A stretch of 64,000 nucleotides of DNA from Acinetobacter sp. ANC 5054 (GCF_002135295.1 NZ_NEGG01000005.1:1-64000), one strand, 5' to 3'. Positions 36,140 to 45,237 are shown, counted from the stretch's first letter. The notes: generated by a model not told the origin, from the sequence alone. Numbers and translations: made by a program.

Positions 36140-37177
36140 TTATTCGCCTTCAAATAGATCATCTAATTCTGAACTATTGGCATTTTCATCCCAGAAATGC
36201 GCCATACCATCATCCCCTGTACGCACACCTGTATGCTCTGTCCAGTAACGATCAGAAATCCCCTTAACCATACTTTCTGCCATACTATCAATCAGTTTGA
36301 ACTGTGGATTGACGGGTTTCTCATCGGTACGTGCTTGTGCAAAGGTACGCAGTGCATCTCGGATCTTGGCATCATCGCCACTCGCTTGCGCCGCTACTGC
36401 ATATAAAGCATGAGATAAACGTACACCTTTTTGCTCACCAATTTGAGTCGATTGTTTCAGGGTTTGATAAGGATCAGGCTTACCGTCACCAGCACCCGGT
36501 AATAAGGTCCAAATGACTGCGCGAGTCGCATTTGGCGCGCCCCAGAATTTTTCGTTATTCAGACAAACCATGCCACGTTCCACAATCGCAGCAATATCTT
36601 TCGGCACATTGACTGCACCACCTGAGTTAATATCGTTGGTCATGGCTTGCAAACCACTGAGCATGCCTAGCATATAAACAGTTTGATCAATGTCACTGCT
36701 CATTTTTGGACAGCCTTCACCTAACTCTTTTTTATATTTCTTCTCATAGCGATCTTGGAATAATTGATAACCCGTATATTGGCGCTGCGCCGCTAAAGCA
36801 GCCCAACGCTTTTGTTCAATGCGCGCATCCTGTGCTTCAGTGACTTGGTTTAATTTTGAAGCACGTAAATAACGTAATTCAGCATCTAATGCTTTTTGCT
36901 CTGCACAAATCCCAGCAGCTGAATACATTAAGACTGCAACACGTGTTGGGTCTGCGCCCATATCTTTGGTCGCCATAATGGCTGGTGTCAGAGAGGTCCC
37001 TGAATTACAGACCATTTCGGCATCTTCCATTGCCAAAATTGGCGGAACAATATGCTTTTCCGTAAATCCGAGTGCTACATTTGCACCTGTTTTTACAACC
37101 TGCGAACAACCCGCAAATAATGTACTTGTTATTGCTACAACTGCCACACCCTGGCATATTTTTTGGACGCTCGACAT
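36140..37177 (-). CDS. Predicted lipoprotein, unrecognised
   Basis: The 345-aa product starts at ATG 37177 with an AGGA-rich leader. It has a lipobox FAGC (cysteine at 24). The remaining sequence has no match I know; it is largely helical, with a long region of alternating acidic and basic residues and a final acidic run (DELDDLFEGE-type). The reading from 37297 would bury the lipobox behind 40 residues and is rejected. It is upstream of the rhombosortase on the same strand, 65 bp apart, but this need not mean a shared function. Confidence 0.7.
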   Translation of the reverse strand: MSSVQKICQGVAVVAITSTLFAGCSQVVKTGANVALGFTEKHIVPPILAMEDAEMVCNSGTSLTPAIMATKDMGADPTRVAVLMYSAAGICAEQKALDAELRYLRASKLNQVTEAQDARIEQKRWAALAAQRQYTGYQLFQDRYEKKYKKELGEGCPKMSSDIDQTVYMLGMLSGLQAMTNDINSGGAVNVPKDIAAIVERGMVCLNNEKFWGAPNATRAVIWTLLPGAGDGKPDPYQTLKQSTQIGEQKGVRLSHALYAVAAQASGDDAKIRDALRTFAQARTDEKPVNPQFKLIDSMAESMVKGISDRYWTEHTGVRTGDDGMAHFWDENANSSELDDLFEGE

Positions 37178-37400
37178 TTTCCTGTCCTCTATAATTTTGT
37201 TTATGTCCATCACGACAAACATATCAGAAGCAAAAATTGAATTAAAGAGTATTTGCTCTAATTTAAGAGTCACACTGTGCCACGATTCAATCGCCATGCA
37301 ATTGACTGATTTTTCTTAAAGACTAAATTTTGGGCAAAAAAAAGTAGCATAGCGACGGTTCGGCACATGCTACTTATTAACTGTGAAAGCAAAAAATTGC

Positions 37401-37502
37401 TTATTTGTGTGATATCTGTTCCTTCAGCACTGTTCCGAGTCGTCCTACAACAATTGCAAGTACAATTGCTATTACCAGAAACATCCAGGTTGGCATCGTC
37501 AT
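37401..37502 (-). CDS. 33-residue membrane microprotein
   Basis: This small ORF encodes 33 residues with one hydrophobic segment, MFLVIAIVLAIVVGRLG, followed by a charged tail (KEQISHK). GAGG lies eight bases before the ATG, which makes translation likely. Its promoter region (37503-37690) carries three copies of a palindromic motif, TTGTCNGACAA-like. No known family is recognised, and it is too short for typical annotation. The single predicted helix suggests an inner-membrane regulator or accessory subunit. Confidence 0.65.
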   Translation of the reverse strand: MTMPTWMFLVIAIVLAIVVGRLGTVLKEQISHK

Positions 37503-37569
37503 GATGATTTCCTCAATACGCTGTGGGTAAAGCTAATATATAGGGATAAAAAACATCACACCAAAAAAA

Positions 37570-37696
37570 TTGTCCGACAATTTAAATATTTTGCCAATAA
37601 ATTATAAAATTGTCGGACAATAGAATATATGCATATACACAATATACTGAAATTAAAAGATTTAAATAAATAAAATAAATATGAGCTGTCTGACAA
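37570..37696. promoter_or_regulatory. Three TTGTCNGACAA operator-like sites
   Basis: Palindromes TTGTCCGACAA (37570-37580) and TTGTCGGACAA (37610-37620) are reverse complements of each other and lie 40 bp apart, near four helical turns. A third copy with one mismatch, CTGTCTGACAA, is at 37686-37696. They flank a possible promoter for the 33-aa ORF (TTGGTG, 16-base spacer, TATATA). The 5-1-5 dyad form is common for GntR/FadR-type regulators, but the regulator is not identified. Confidence 0.55.
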
Positions 37697-38083
37697 TTAG
37701 ATCATTTTTGCCAATACTTTAAGTGATTTCCACTGTTTCAAAGACAACTGATCGCGCCAAATGATCACAGGTTTGGCACGTGCATGCATGAAATACACCA
37801 CGATATACAATTGATGATCAAAAATATGGCTGATTTGGACACGTTGTACGGGTTGGTGCAGACGGTGTAGGCTCCAGTCCTGTCCATCTAAATATTCCAA
37901 GCTCGATACATGCAATACTCTGCGGAAAAATAATAGATAAACAACGAGACCTAAGCCAAAGAAGATTCCCCAAATCATGGGTGAAACGACTTGATACAAC
38001 AAGGTCATGAGGACTGCAAAAATAAAAAACTGAAACGCATGTGACATAACACTACGTTTCAGTTTGAATTGACGATTATCCAT
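37697..38083 (-). CDS. YgfX-like membrane protein
   Basis: A 128-aa protein with two central hydrophobic segments (FQFFIFAVLMTLLYQVV and IWGIFFGLGLVVYLLFF) and a C-terminal domain with HHQLYIVVYFM and WRDQLSLKQWKSL stretches. It overlaps sdhE by 8 bp and follows it, the same context as ygfX (CptA) in Enterobacteria. That context makes a YgfX relative the most likely call; sequence similarity alone is weak. Confidence 0.7.
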   Translation of the reverse strand: MDNRQFKLKRSVMSHAFQFFIFAVLMTLLYQVVSPMIWGIFFGLGLVVYLLFFRRVLHVSSLEYLDGQDWSLHRLHQPVQRVQISHIFDHQLYIVVYFMHARAKPVIIWRDQLSLKQWKSLKVLAKMI

Positions 38084-38333
38084 GTACGTAAAATTTTAAT
38101 TTTTGAATAAATGTCTTTAATTCAGAACGAGGTGGTTCACTCACTTCCATAAACCAATCCAGTAAATCTGGGTCTTCTGCTGCAACCAGTTCAGCAAACA
38201 TGTCTTTTTCAGCTGCATCGGCTTGTAAATAATGATTTTTAACATAGGGATCAAAATATACATCGATCTCTTTTAAACCACGGCGCGCGCGATAAATTAC
38301 TTTACGCTCTTCTAAGCTGATGTCGTCAGTCAT
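38076..38333 (-). CDS. sdhE: FAD assembly factor SdhE
   Basis: SdhE helps attach FAD to succinate dehydrogenase flavoprotein. The defining motif RGLKEID (RGxxE) is present near residue 18, in YRARRGLKEIDVYFDPY, followed by DLLDWFM. I choose ATG 38333 (85 aa), preceded by GGGGAA; the reading from 38345 would begin with TTG. The last 8 bp overlap the YgfX-like gene. Confidence 0.92.
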   Translation of the reverse strand: MTDDISLEERKVIYRARRGLKEIDVYFDPYVKNHYLQADAAEKDMFAELVAAEDPDLLDWFMEVSEPPRSELKTFIQKLKFYVHG

Positions 38334-38515
38334 TGTATTCCCCAATCTTTGAACCGCTATAGTTTACCTTATCCTGCCATCCTTCGTGAAAAGTTTTAAC
38401 AGCATTGACCAAATCCTTCAGTAATCTTTCAGCTTTTGAATATTCTGCACATTGCAGCCTAAGAATGATTCTTATACTTTGATTCAAAGTTATAAAAAAT
38501 ATAGGAAATTCAAAC

Positions 38516-39688
38516 ATGCAATCTGGAGCGATTCGCCCACTCAATAATATGCTTCCACGTCATTTGTTTAATGCAGAACATGATGCTTTTCGGGAAACTG
38601 TACGAAAATTTTATGAAAAAGAAGTCGTGCCTAATATTGAAAAATATGAATCACAACAACATGTAGACCGAGACTTATGGAATAAAGCAGGGGCAATGGG
38701 ACTGCTCTGCCCAACCATGCCTGAAGCCTATGGGGGCTATGGCGTCGACCGACTATACAGCATGATACTAATTGAGGAACAGGCCTATGCAATGGACTCT
38801 TCCACTGGCTTTTCTTTACATTCCGACATCGTCGCAAACTACATCAATAATTTTGGCAATGAAGCGCAAAAACAATATTGGTTGCCTAAAATGGCCTCTG
38901 GAGAAGCAGTGACTGCCATTGCCATGACTGAACCGGGGACTGGCTCAGATTTGCAAGCTGTACGTACTTCTGCGGTGAGTGATGGTGATGACTACATCAT
39001 TAACGGCTCAAAGATTTTTATTACCAATGGCTACCTGTGTGACATGGCCATTGTGGTCTGTAAGACCGGCAATAGTGACAAAGGTTCTGCCAATTTATCA
39101 TTAATTATGGTTGAGGCTGATCGTGCAGGTTTTAGTAAAGGCAAACCCTTGAATAAAATTGGCATGAAGGGTCAAGATACTTGCGAATTGTTCTTTGATA
39201 ACGTCCGTGTACCCAAATCCAATTTACTTGGGATGGAAGGTATGGGCTTTATGATGTTGATGAAAGAACTGGCTTGGGAAAGGATGCTCGTCGCAATCAT
39301 TTGCCAAGCGGGTGCAGAAGCTGCTTTTGCCCATACTGTTCAATACACCAAAGATCGTAAAGCCTTCGGTAAAAGCATATCGAATTTCCAAAATACCCGC
39401 TTTAAACTGGCTGAATTACGCACAGAAATTGATTTTTGTCGGGTCTATCTTGATCGCTGTATGGAACTGCAACTTTCTGAACAATTAGGGATTGACGCAG
39501 CAGCTGCTGCAAAATACAAAATTTCAGAGATGTTCTCAAAAGTTGTCGATGAATGCTTACAACTGCATGGTGGTTATGGCTATATGTTGGAATATCCGAT
39601 TGCACGCGCTTATATTGATAACCGTGCCAACCGTATATATGCTGGAACCAATGAAATTATGAAAGAGCTCATCTCCCGCTCTTTATAA
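38516..39688 (+). CDS. Acyl-CoA dehydrogenase, long-chain type
   Basis: An FAD-dependent enzyme that starts beta-oxidation of acyl-CoAs. Motifs: AMTEPGTGSDLQAVRT (FAD/substrate), WERMLVA with a likely catalytic Glu255 on helix G, and the C-terminal IYAGTNEIMKEL. In medium-chain enzymes the catalytic Glu is in the YEGT block; here that residue is Ala, as in long-chain and isovaleryl enzymes that use helix G instead. Length 390 aa. AGGAA supports the start. It lies near almA and a hydrolase, which suggests a role in long-chain oxidation. Confidence 0.9.
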   Translation: MQSGAIRPLNNMLPRHLFNAEHDAFRETVRKFYEKEVVPNIEKYESQQHVDRDLWNKAGAMGLLCPTMPEAYGGYGVDRLYSMILIEEQAYAMDSSTGFSLHSDIVANYINNFGNEAQKQYWLPKMASGEAVTAIAMTEPGTGSDLQAVRTSAVSDGDDYIINGSKIFITNGYLCDMAIVVCKTGNSDKGSANLSLIMVEADRAGFSKGKPLNKIGMKGQDTCELFFDNVRVPKSNLLGMEGMGFMMLMKELAWERMLVAIICQAGAEAAFAHTVQYTKDRKAFGKSISNFQNTRFKLAELRTEIDFCRVYLDRCMELQLSEQLGIDAAAAAKYKISEMFSKVVDECLQLHGGYGYMLEYPIARAYIDNRANRIYAGTNEIMKELISRSL

Positions 39689-39691
39689 CCT

Positions 39692-39725
39692 AAAAAAATA
39701 AAGCCCATCCGAAGATGGGCTTTTT
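39692..39725. terminator. Bidirectional terminator
   Basis: Stem AAGCCCATC/GATGGGCTT with a CGAA loop, A tract before and T tract after, between the converging dehydrogenase and hydrolase genes. Confidence 0.9.
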
Positions 39726-39738
39726 ATACACACTATCT

Positions 39739-40533
39739 TTATTTCAAGTCCTGCACAAAGTCAGCAATTAAAGCCGATACTAATTCAGGCTGTTCTTTAT
39801 GCGGCATATGATGCAATCCTTCTAAGATTTGTAACTCAGCCTGCCCATGAACGCTTTGAAATATTTTCTGCGGTTGTGCACTCGTTGCATATTCATCTAA
39901 GGCTCCATGAATGACTAAACTTGGACAATTAACCCCACCCACATGTTCAGATAAATTCCAATCACGAAATTCAGGAGATAGCCATGTTTCCGTCCATGCA
40001 TTAAGTACCCACTGTGCCTTATCACCATGATAGCGTGCCAAACGTTCAATTTGTCCAGCCTGCTCAAAGCCAACCTTAGCCTCACGGATGCCCGCTAAAG
40101 TGAGTTCTTCCACTTCATATTGTGCAGCAATGGTAATTAAGCCAACACATTGTTCAGGGTAAGCGGCAGCAATCACAACCGACATCCCGCCACCAACACT
40201 GTGCCCCATAATAATAAAGTGATGGAGATTAAAATGTTCCAAGACTGCTTTAAATATCTGACGTGCTTCGGTTTGCACAAAATCAATTTTTAATGTGTCT
40301 GGATGGGCACTGGATTGCCCAAAACCCAAACGATCATATGCATAGATACTCCGCCCCGTAGCAGCTGCTAATTGTTGTGGAAAATCACGCCATAAATCCA
40401 CACTCCCCAGCGAGTCATGCATGAGTATGATCGGTGCCAAATCTGGATTTATTTTTTCAGGTTGCCATGTCTTGACATAAACCTTTAGACCTTGCATCTC
40501 TATAAACGTACTATTTCCCTGAATATTGTCCAC
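39739..40533 (-). CDS. Alpha/beta hydrolase
   Basis: A 264-aa cytoplasmic alpha/beta hydrolase. The catalytic Ser is in the elbow GHSVGGG, Asp in HGALDEYA, and His in LEGLHHMPH; the oxyanion-side block is IILMHDSLGSVDLW. It may hydrolyse an ester or lactone. Its gene is on the same strand as almA, 135 bp downstream and separated by a terminator. An ester product of a Baeyer-Villiger reaction would be a plausible substrate, but this is inference. Confidence 0.85.
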   Translation of the reverse strand: MDNIQGNSTFIEMQGLKVYVKTWQPEKINPDLAPIILMHDSLGSVDLWRDFPQQLAAATGRSIYAYDRLGFGQSSAHPDTLKIDFVQTEARQIFKAVLEHFNLHHFIIMGHSVGGGMSVVIAAAYPEQCVGLITIAAQYEVEELTLAGIREAKVGFEQAGQIERLARYHGDKAQWVLNAWTETWLSPEFRDWNLSEHVGGVNCPSLVIHGALDEYATSAQPQKIFQSVHGQAELQILEGLHHMPHKEQPELVSALIADFVQDLK

Positions 40534-40623
40534 AGTATTCCTTCAGTTTAAATGATTCTTAAGGAATATCATCTAATAGATGAAGCATGAAATAAAGTAC
40601 CGAAGACTAGACGCCATGTTCAC

Positions 40624-40648
40624 AAAAAAAGGGAGCAACTCAGCTCCC
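40624..40648 (-). terminator. Terminator of almA
   Basis: Stem GGGAGC/GCTCCC (40631-40648) followed on the minus strand by seven T residues, 21 bp past the almA stop. Confidence 0.88.
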
Positions 40649-40668
40649 TTATTCCACTTACCGAAAAA

Positions 40669-42159
40669 TTAAGACACTAATCGTGGCTTAACCAATGGCT
40701 GGTCTGACTTTTTTTCAAATTTTAAAACACTATCCTCAAATGACGCATGTTTAAGTTCTTTACGATCAGCCAAATAGTTGTTGCTCACTTTCCATGGTGC
40801 ATGTTTACCTTGTTTCGGCATCACATCAGCGGCACGCGCGATATAACCCGAAGTTAAACTTCCCATCACCGTGTCATCCATCAATTCTGTTGCATCGCCT
40901 TGTGGAATCACTTGGTTATAACCTTGGCTATCCATATAGTTGAGTAACTTACAAATATATTCAGAAGCAATATCAACTTTCAACGTCCACGACGCATTGA
41001 TATAGCCAATAATCATTGCCATGTTTGGTACATCACTGACCATCACACCACGGTAGAGCATGTGTTTAGATGTATTCAACGGCTCGCCATCAATCGTCGC
41101 CTGAATACCACCCAAAATTTGAATATTCAAACCAGTCGCTGACACAATAATATCCGCATCTAAATGCTTACTCGATTTAAGTTGAATACCTGTTGCAGTG
41201 AATTTGTCAATTTGATCTGTTTCAACCGAAGCACGGCCTTCACGTAAAATTTTAAATAAATCGCCATCTGGTACCACACATAAACGTTGATCCCATGGAT
41301 TGTAGTCTGGTGTAAAGTGTTTCATATCCACTTTACCTTTCAGCTGCATTTCAATCGACTTCAATAAGAACTTACGTAAAAGTTTGGGTTGCTTTTGCGC
41401 AACTGCATATACCGCACGTTGCACACCAATATTACGTGCACGTGTTAATTTATAGGCGAGATCTTCAGGCAGCACTTTACGCATCTTGTCATAAATCATA
41501 TCAACAGATGGAATAGACGCAATGTAGGTTGGTGAGCGTTGCAGCATGGTCACATGAGCAGCTCCACCCTTTGCCATCGCAGGAACCAATGTAATCGCGG
41601 TCGCACCACTGCCAATAATGACGACTTTTTTTCCTGCATAATTGAAGTTTTCAGGCCAATGCTGTGGATGGATGAATGTGCCTTTAAAATCTGATTGATT
41701 CTGAAACTCAGGTTGGAAGCCCAGATCATAATTGTAGTAACCCGTACAACCAAAGACAAAATTAGCGATCCATGTTTGCTGTTTCTTATGAGCATCTTCA
41801 ATGACAACCGACCATTTACGTGTGTCTGAATCATAATTTGCGCTGAGTACACGATGTTGGAAGTGAATTTTTTGCTTTAAATTAAATTCCTCGATCACTT
41901 CTGATAAATAGCCTTTAATTGAAGAACCATCGGCAAGAACACTGGCCTTTTTCCAAGGTTTAAAATTAAAACCAAACGTCGACATATCTGAGTCAGATCG
42001 AATACCCGGATATTTAAAGAGATCCCAAGTACCACCAAAACTTTCACGACGCTCAATAATCTCAAACGAGCGATTTGGGCATTGTTTAGATAAATGTGCA
42101 GCTAAACCTACACCCGAGATACCAGCACCGACGATTAGAATATCAACCTGCTTTTCCAT
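40669..42159 (-). CDS. almA: AlmA-type flavin monooxygenase (long-chain alkane oxidation)
   Basis: The 496-aa length and N-terminus match, from memory, AlmA of Acinetobacter, a flavin monooxygenase linked to growth on very long n-alkanes. The FAD Rossmann motif GAGISG is at 11-16, and the NADPH motif GSGATA lies downstream. The Baeyer-Villiger fingerprint FxGxxxHxxxWP is complete (F158, G160, H164, W168, P169). A Baeyer-Villiger-like sub-terminal oxidation is therefore plausible. Its promoter has TTGTC/GACAA dyads, and it is transcribed separately from the downstream hydrolase. Confidence 0.85.
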   Translation of the reverse strand: MEKQVDILIVGAGISGVGLAAHLSKQCPNRSFEIIERRESFGGTWDLFKYPGIRSDSDMSTFGFNFKPWKKASVLADGSSIKGYLSEVIEEFNLKQKIHFQHRVLSANYDSDTRKWSVVIEDAHKKQQTWIANFVFGCTGYYNYDLGFQPEFQNQSDFKGTFIHPQHWPENFNYAGKKVVIIGSGATAITLVPAMAKGGAAHVTMLQRSPTYIASIPSVDMIYDKMRKVLPEDLAYKLTRARNIGVQRAVYAVAQKQPKLLRKFLLKSIEMQLKGKVDMKHFTPDYNPWDQRLCVVPDGDLFKILREGRASVETDQIDKFTATGIQLKSSKHLDADIIVSATGLNIQILGGIQATIDGEPLNTSKHMLYRGVMVSDVPNMAMIIGYINASWTLKVDIASEYICKLLNYMDSQGYNQVIPQGDATELMDDTVMGSLTSGYIARAADVMPKQGKHAPWKVSNNYLADRKELKHASFEDSVLKFEKKSDQPLVKPRLVS

Positions 42160-42197
42160 TTTGTTCTTTTAACCTGCATTTAATTTATATTTATTAA

Positions 42198-42288
42198 AAC
42201 ATATTTTTGACAATGAGTAATGTCAAGTTTGTGCAAAAAGATGTGATTTTTTTGTCTTTTAAGGACAATAAAAATTATTGTCTAACAA
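42198..42288 (-). promoter_or_regulatory. almA promoter with inverted-repeat operators
   Basis: The minus-strand promoter has -35 TTGACA (plus 42221-42226), a 17-base spacer and -10 TATGTT (plus 42198-42203). An inverted repeat TTGACA-N8-TGTCAA (42207-42226) overlaps the -35 and spacer. Two further dyads lie upstream: TTGTC-N7-GACAA (42252-42268) and TTGTCTAACAA (42278-42288). The arrangement suggests repression or activation by a TTGTC-recognising factor. Confidence 0.55.
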
Positions 42289-42309
42289 TTTATTAGATAC
42301 AGGCAATAA

Positions 42310-42338
42310 AAAAGACCGGTTAAAAACCGGTCTTTTTT
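42310..42338 (-). terminator. Terminator of the ribosomal protein super-operon
   Basis: Perfect stem AAGACCGGT/ACCGGTCTT with T runs on both sides, 28 bp past the rplQ stop; on the minus strand it ends the S10-spc-alpha transcript. Confidence 0.92.
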
Positions 42339-42365
42339 GAACAACGTATGCTGCTCTACACGAAA

Positions 42366-42731
42366 TTAGTTAACTTCGCGATCTACTAGCTCAACGTAAG
42401 CCATCGGTGCAGCATCACCTGCACGGAAGCCCGCTTTAAGAACACGTAGATAGCCGCCGTTACGTTCTTTGTAACGAGGGCCAAGAACTGTAAATAATTT
42501 ACCTACAGTTGCAGCTGAACGAGTACGAGCAAACGCTAAACGACGGTTTGCTACAGAATCGACTTTAGCTAAAGTGATTAAAGGCTCAGCAACACGACGT
42601 AACTCTTTTGCTTTAGGAACAGTAGTTTTAATTAACTCATGTTCGAACAAAGAATTCGCCATGTTTTGGAACATCGCTTTACGATGACTGCTTGTACGGC
42701 CTAATTTCACACCACTATTACGATGACGCAT
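42366..42731 (-). CDS. rplQ: 50S ribosomal protein L17
   Basis: The [24 protein letters not shown] start is diagnostic of L17. At 121 aa it is normal for the group. It is the last gene of the alpha operon, 18 bp after rpoA and before a strong terminator. Confidence 0.97.
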   Translation of the reverse strand: MRHRNSGVKLGRTSSHRKAMFQNMANSLFEHELIKTTVPKAKELRRVAEPLITLAKVDSVANRRLAFARTRSAATVGKLFTVLGPRYKERNGGYLRVLKAGFRAGDAAPMAYVELVDREVN

Positions 42732-42749
42732 GGTGATAGTCCTACTTAA

Positions 42750-43757
42750 TTAACGGCTACGATAAGCGAAGCGATCGTCCATGCGGAGGCTAGCCGGTGG
42801 CCAGTTCTCTAAACGCATGCCCAATTGCAAGCCTTTCGATGCCAGAACATCTTTAATCTCAGTCAACGATTTTTTACCTAAGTTAGGAGTTTTTAACAAC
42901 TCAACTTCAGTACGTTGAACAAGATCACCGATGTAGTAAATATTTTCTGCTTTCAAACAGTTAGCAGAACGAACAGTAAGCTCTAGATCATCTACTGGAC
43001 GAAGCAAAATCGGATCAACTTCTTCACGAGGCTCTTGAGCAACAGGTGCTTGATCTTTCTGAAGATCAACAAAGATTGCAATTTGTTGTTGCAAGATTGT
43101 TGCCGCTTTGCGGATTGCTTCTTCAGGATCGACAGTACCGTTGGTTTCAAGATCAATGATCAATTTATCAAGGTCAGTACGTTGTTCTACACGAGCGTTT
43201 TCCACTGTGTAAGACACACGTTTGATCGGGCTATAAGAAGCATCTAATTGTAAACGACCCACTGGGCGAGTTTCGCCTTCTGGGAAACGTGAATCAGAAG
43301 TTTCATAGCCACGGCCTTGAGAAACTTTCAGGCGCATTTTTAATGAGCCTGAAGCACTTAAAGTACCGATCAAGTGTTCAGGGTTAACCACTTCAACATT
43401 GTGTGGTAAACGAAGGTCAGCGGCTGTAACGTCACCAGGACCTTGTTTTTCCAATGTCAGATAAGCTTCATTTTGATCGAACAGCTTAATAGACAATCCT
43501 TTCAGGTTCAGCAAGAGCTCGACGATGTCCTGCTGCAAGCCTTCCAAAGTACTGTACTCGTGCTCGACACCTTCAATCTCTACTTCAACCACGGCAGCGC
43601 CAGGTAAAGAAGACAAAAGGATACGACGTAAAGCATTACCAAGAGTATGACCAAAGCCACGCTCTAATGGTTCTAGAATAACTTTTGCCGAGGTCCCGCT
43701 TGCCGCTTCGACCTTAATCGCTTGCGGAGTTAGAAACTCATTTGCAGTACGCGTCAT
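42750..43757 (-). CDS. rpoA: RNA polymerase subunit alpha
   Basis: The N-terminal dimerisation domain carries [22 protein letters not shown]. The linker follows, then the C-terminal domain with the UP-element binding helix-hairpin-helix ([43 protein letters not shown]). Length 335 aa. It lies between rpsD and rplQ, the classical alpha operon order. Confidence 0.98.
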   Translation of the reverse strand: MTRTANEFLTPQAIKVEAASGTSAKVILEPLERGFGHTLGNALRRILLSSLPGAAVVEVEIEGVEHEYSTLEGLQQDIVELLLNLKGLSIKLFDQNEAYLTLEKQGPGDVTAADLRLPHNVEVVNPEHLIGTLSASGSLKMRLKVSQGRGYETSDSRFPEGETRPVGRLQLDASYSPIKRVSYTVENARVEQRTDLDKLIIDLETNGTVDPEEAIRKAATILQQQIAIFVDLQKDQAPVAQEPREEVDPILLRPVDDLELTVRSANCLKAENIYYIGDLVQRTEVELLKTPNLGKKSLTEIKDVLASKGLQLGMRLENWPPASLRMDDRFAYRSR

Positions 43758-43774
43758 TATTGCTACCTCAAGGA

Positions 43775-44401
43775 TTATTTAGAATACAATTCTACAATCA
43801 AGCTTTCGTTGATTTCAGCAGGTAAATCAGAACGATCTGGTGCAGCTTTAAACGTACCTTCCAATTTAGAATGATCAATTTCAATCCAAGCTGGAATGCC
43901 ACGTTGAGTCGCTAACTCAACTGCGTTTTTAATACGCAATTGTTGTTTAGCACCTTCGTGAACTGCAATCACGTCACCCGCTTTAACTTGGATAGACGCG
44001 ATGTTAACACGACGACCATTTAAAGTGATTGAACGGTGAGATACAAGCTGACGAGCTTCTGCACGTGTAGAACCAAAACCCATGCGATAAACAACGTTAT
44101 CTAGACGGCTTTCAAGAAGTTTCAACAAGTTTTCACCTGTTGCGCCTTTAACACGAGCAGCTTCTTTATAGTAATTACTAAATTGACGTTCTAAAACACC
44201 GTACATACGACGTACTTTTTGTTTTTCACGTAATTGTAGTGAGTACTCAGATTGTTTGCTACCACGAGCCCCGCCATGTTGGCCAGGAGCTTTAGCATGT
44301 TTTTTTGTCTTAACATCAAACGGTTTAACGCCTGATTTAAGTTGCAGGTCTGTCCCTTCGCGGCGAGAGAGTTTGCATTTTGGACCAATATAACGAGCCA
44401 T
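43775..44401 (-). CDS. rpsD: 30S ribosomal protein S4
   Basis: S4 nucleates 30S assembly on 16S rRNA and, in E. coli, represses the alpha operon. [19 protein letters not shown] at the start and an S4 RNA-binding domain ([25 protein letters not shown]) are seen. Only one N-terminal Cys is present, so it is the zinc-free form. 208 aa. Confidence 0.98.
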   Translation of the reverse strand: MARYIGPKCKLSRREGTDLQLKSGVKPFDVKTKKHAKAPGQHGGARGSKQSEYSLQLREKQKVRRMYGVLERQFSNYYKEAARVKGATGENLLKLLESRLDNVVYRMGFGSTRAEARQLVSHRSITLNGRRVNIASIQVKAGDVIAVHEGAKQQLRIKNAVELATQRGIPAWIEIDHSKLEGTFKAAPDRSDLPAEINESLIVELYSK

Positions 44402-44413
44402 GAATGTTTCTCC

Positions 44414-44800
44414 TTACACGCGACGTTTTTTAGGTGGACGGCAACCGTTGTGAGGGATTGGAGTCACATCGGTAATGCTATTAATTTTATAACCCACTGC
44501 ACCTAAAGCACGGACCGCAGATTCACGACCTGGACCAGGACCTTTAACAAGGACGTCCAAGTTTTTCAAACCGTAATCTAAAGCAGCTTTACCAGCAACT
44601 TCAGCAGCTACCTGAGCAGCAAACGGTGTTGATTTACGTGATCCACGGAAGCCTTGTCCACCTGAAGTGGCCCAAGCCAGTGCATTACCTTGACGATCGG
44701 TAATAGTCACAATGGTGTTATTAAAAGAAGCGTGAATGTGTGCAACACCTTCAGAGACGGTACGAGTGACCTTCTTGCGTGTGCGAGTATCTTTAGCCAT
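44414..44800 (-). CDS. rpsK: 30S ribosomal protein S11
   Basis: S11 of the 30S platform. [41 protein letters not shown] and the [14 protein letters not shown]-terminus are standard. 128 aa, between rpsM and rpsD. Confidence 0.98.
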
Positions 44801-44819
44801 CTTTTAGCTTCCAGAAATC

Positions 44820-45176
44820 TTATTTCTTAATCGGTTTGCGCGGACCTTTACGGGTACGTGCGTTAGTTTTGGTGCGTTGACCACGGACAGGCAAGCTGCG
44901 ACGATGACGAAGACCGCGGTAGCAGCCTAAATCCATTAAACGTTTAATGTTCATGGAAATTTCGCGACGTAAATCACCTTCGGTTGGAACCTTAGTAATT
45001 TCTGCACGAATCGCATCAAGCTGAGCGTCATCTAGTTCACGGATCTTAGTAGTTGGTGCAATACCTACAGCAGCTAAAATAGCTTTTGCAGTGTGGCGAC
45101 CAATACCAAAGATATACGTTAGAGAGATAACAGCATGCTTGTTATCCGGAATGTTTACACCGGCAATACGAGCCAT
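44820..45176 (-). CDS. rpsM: 30S ribosomal protein S13
   Basis: S13 of the 30S head. [27 protein letters not shown] and the basic C-terminus [31 protein letters not shown] are diagnostic. It heads the alpha operon; the 106-bp gap upstream of it carries a GC-rich hairpin. Confidence 0.98.
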   Translation of the reverse strand: MARIAGVNIPDNKHAVISLTYIFGIGRHTAKAILAAVGIAPTTKIRELDDAQLDAIRAEITKVPTEGDLRREISMNIKRLMDLGCYRGLRHRRSLPVRGQRTKTNARTRKGPRKPIKK

Positions 45177-45211
45177 TCAATTTTCTCCAAAAAGGCAGTT
45201 AAGATAATCAA

Positions 45212-45237
45212 CCGCCCGACAAAATCTTGAGGGGCGG
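45212..45237 (-). promoter_or_regulatory. Hairpin in the rpmJ-rpsM gap (alpha operon leader)
   Basis: CCGCCC (45212-45217) pairs with GGGCGG (45232-45237) in the 106 bp between rpmJ and rpsM. In E. coli S4 controls the alpha operon through a structured leader in front of rpsM, so a regulatory role is possible; I have not modelled a pseudoknot. Confidence 0.45.
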
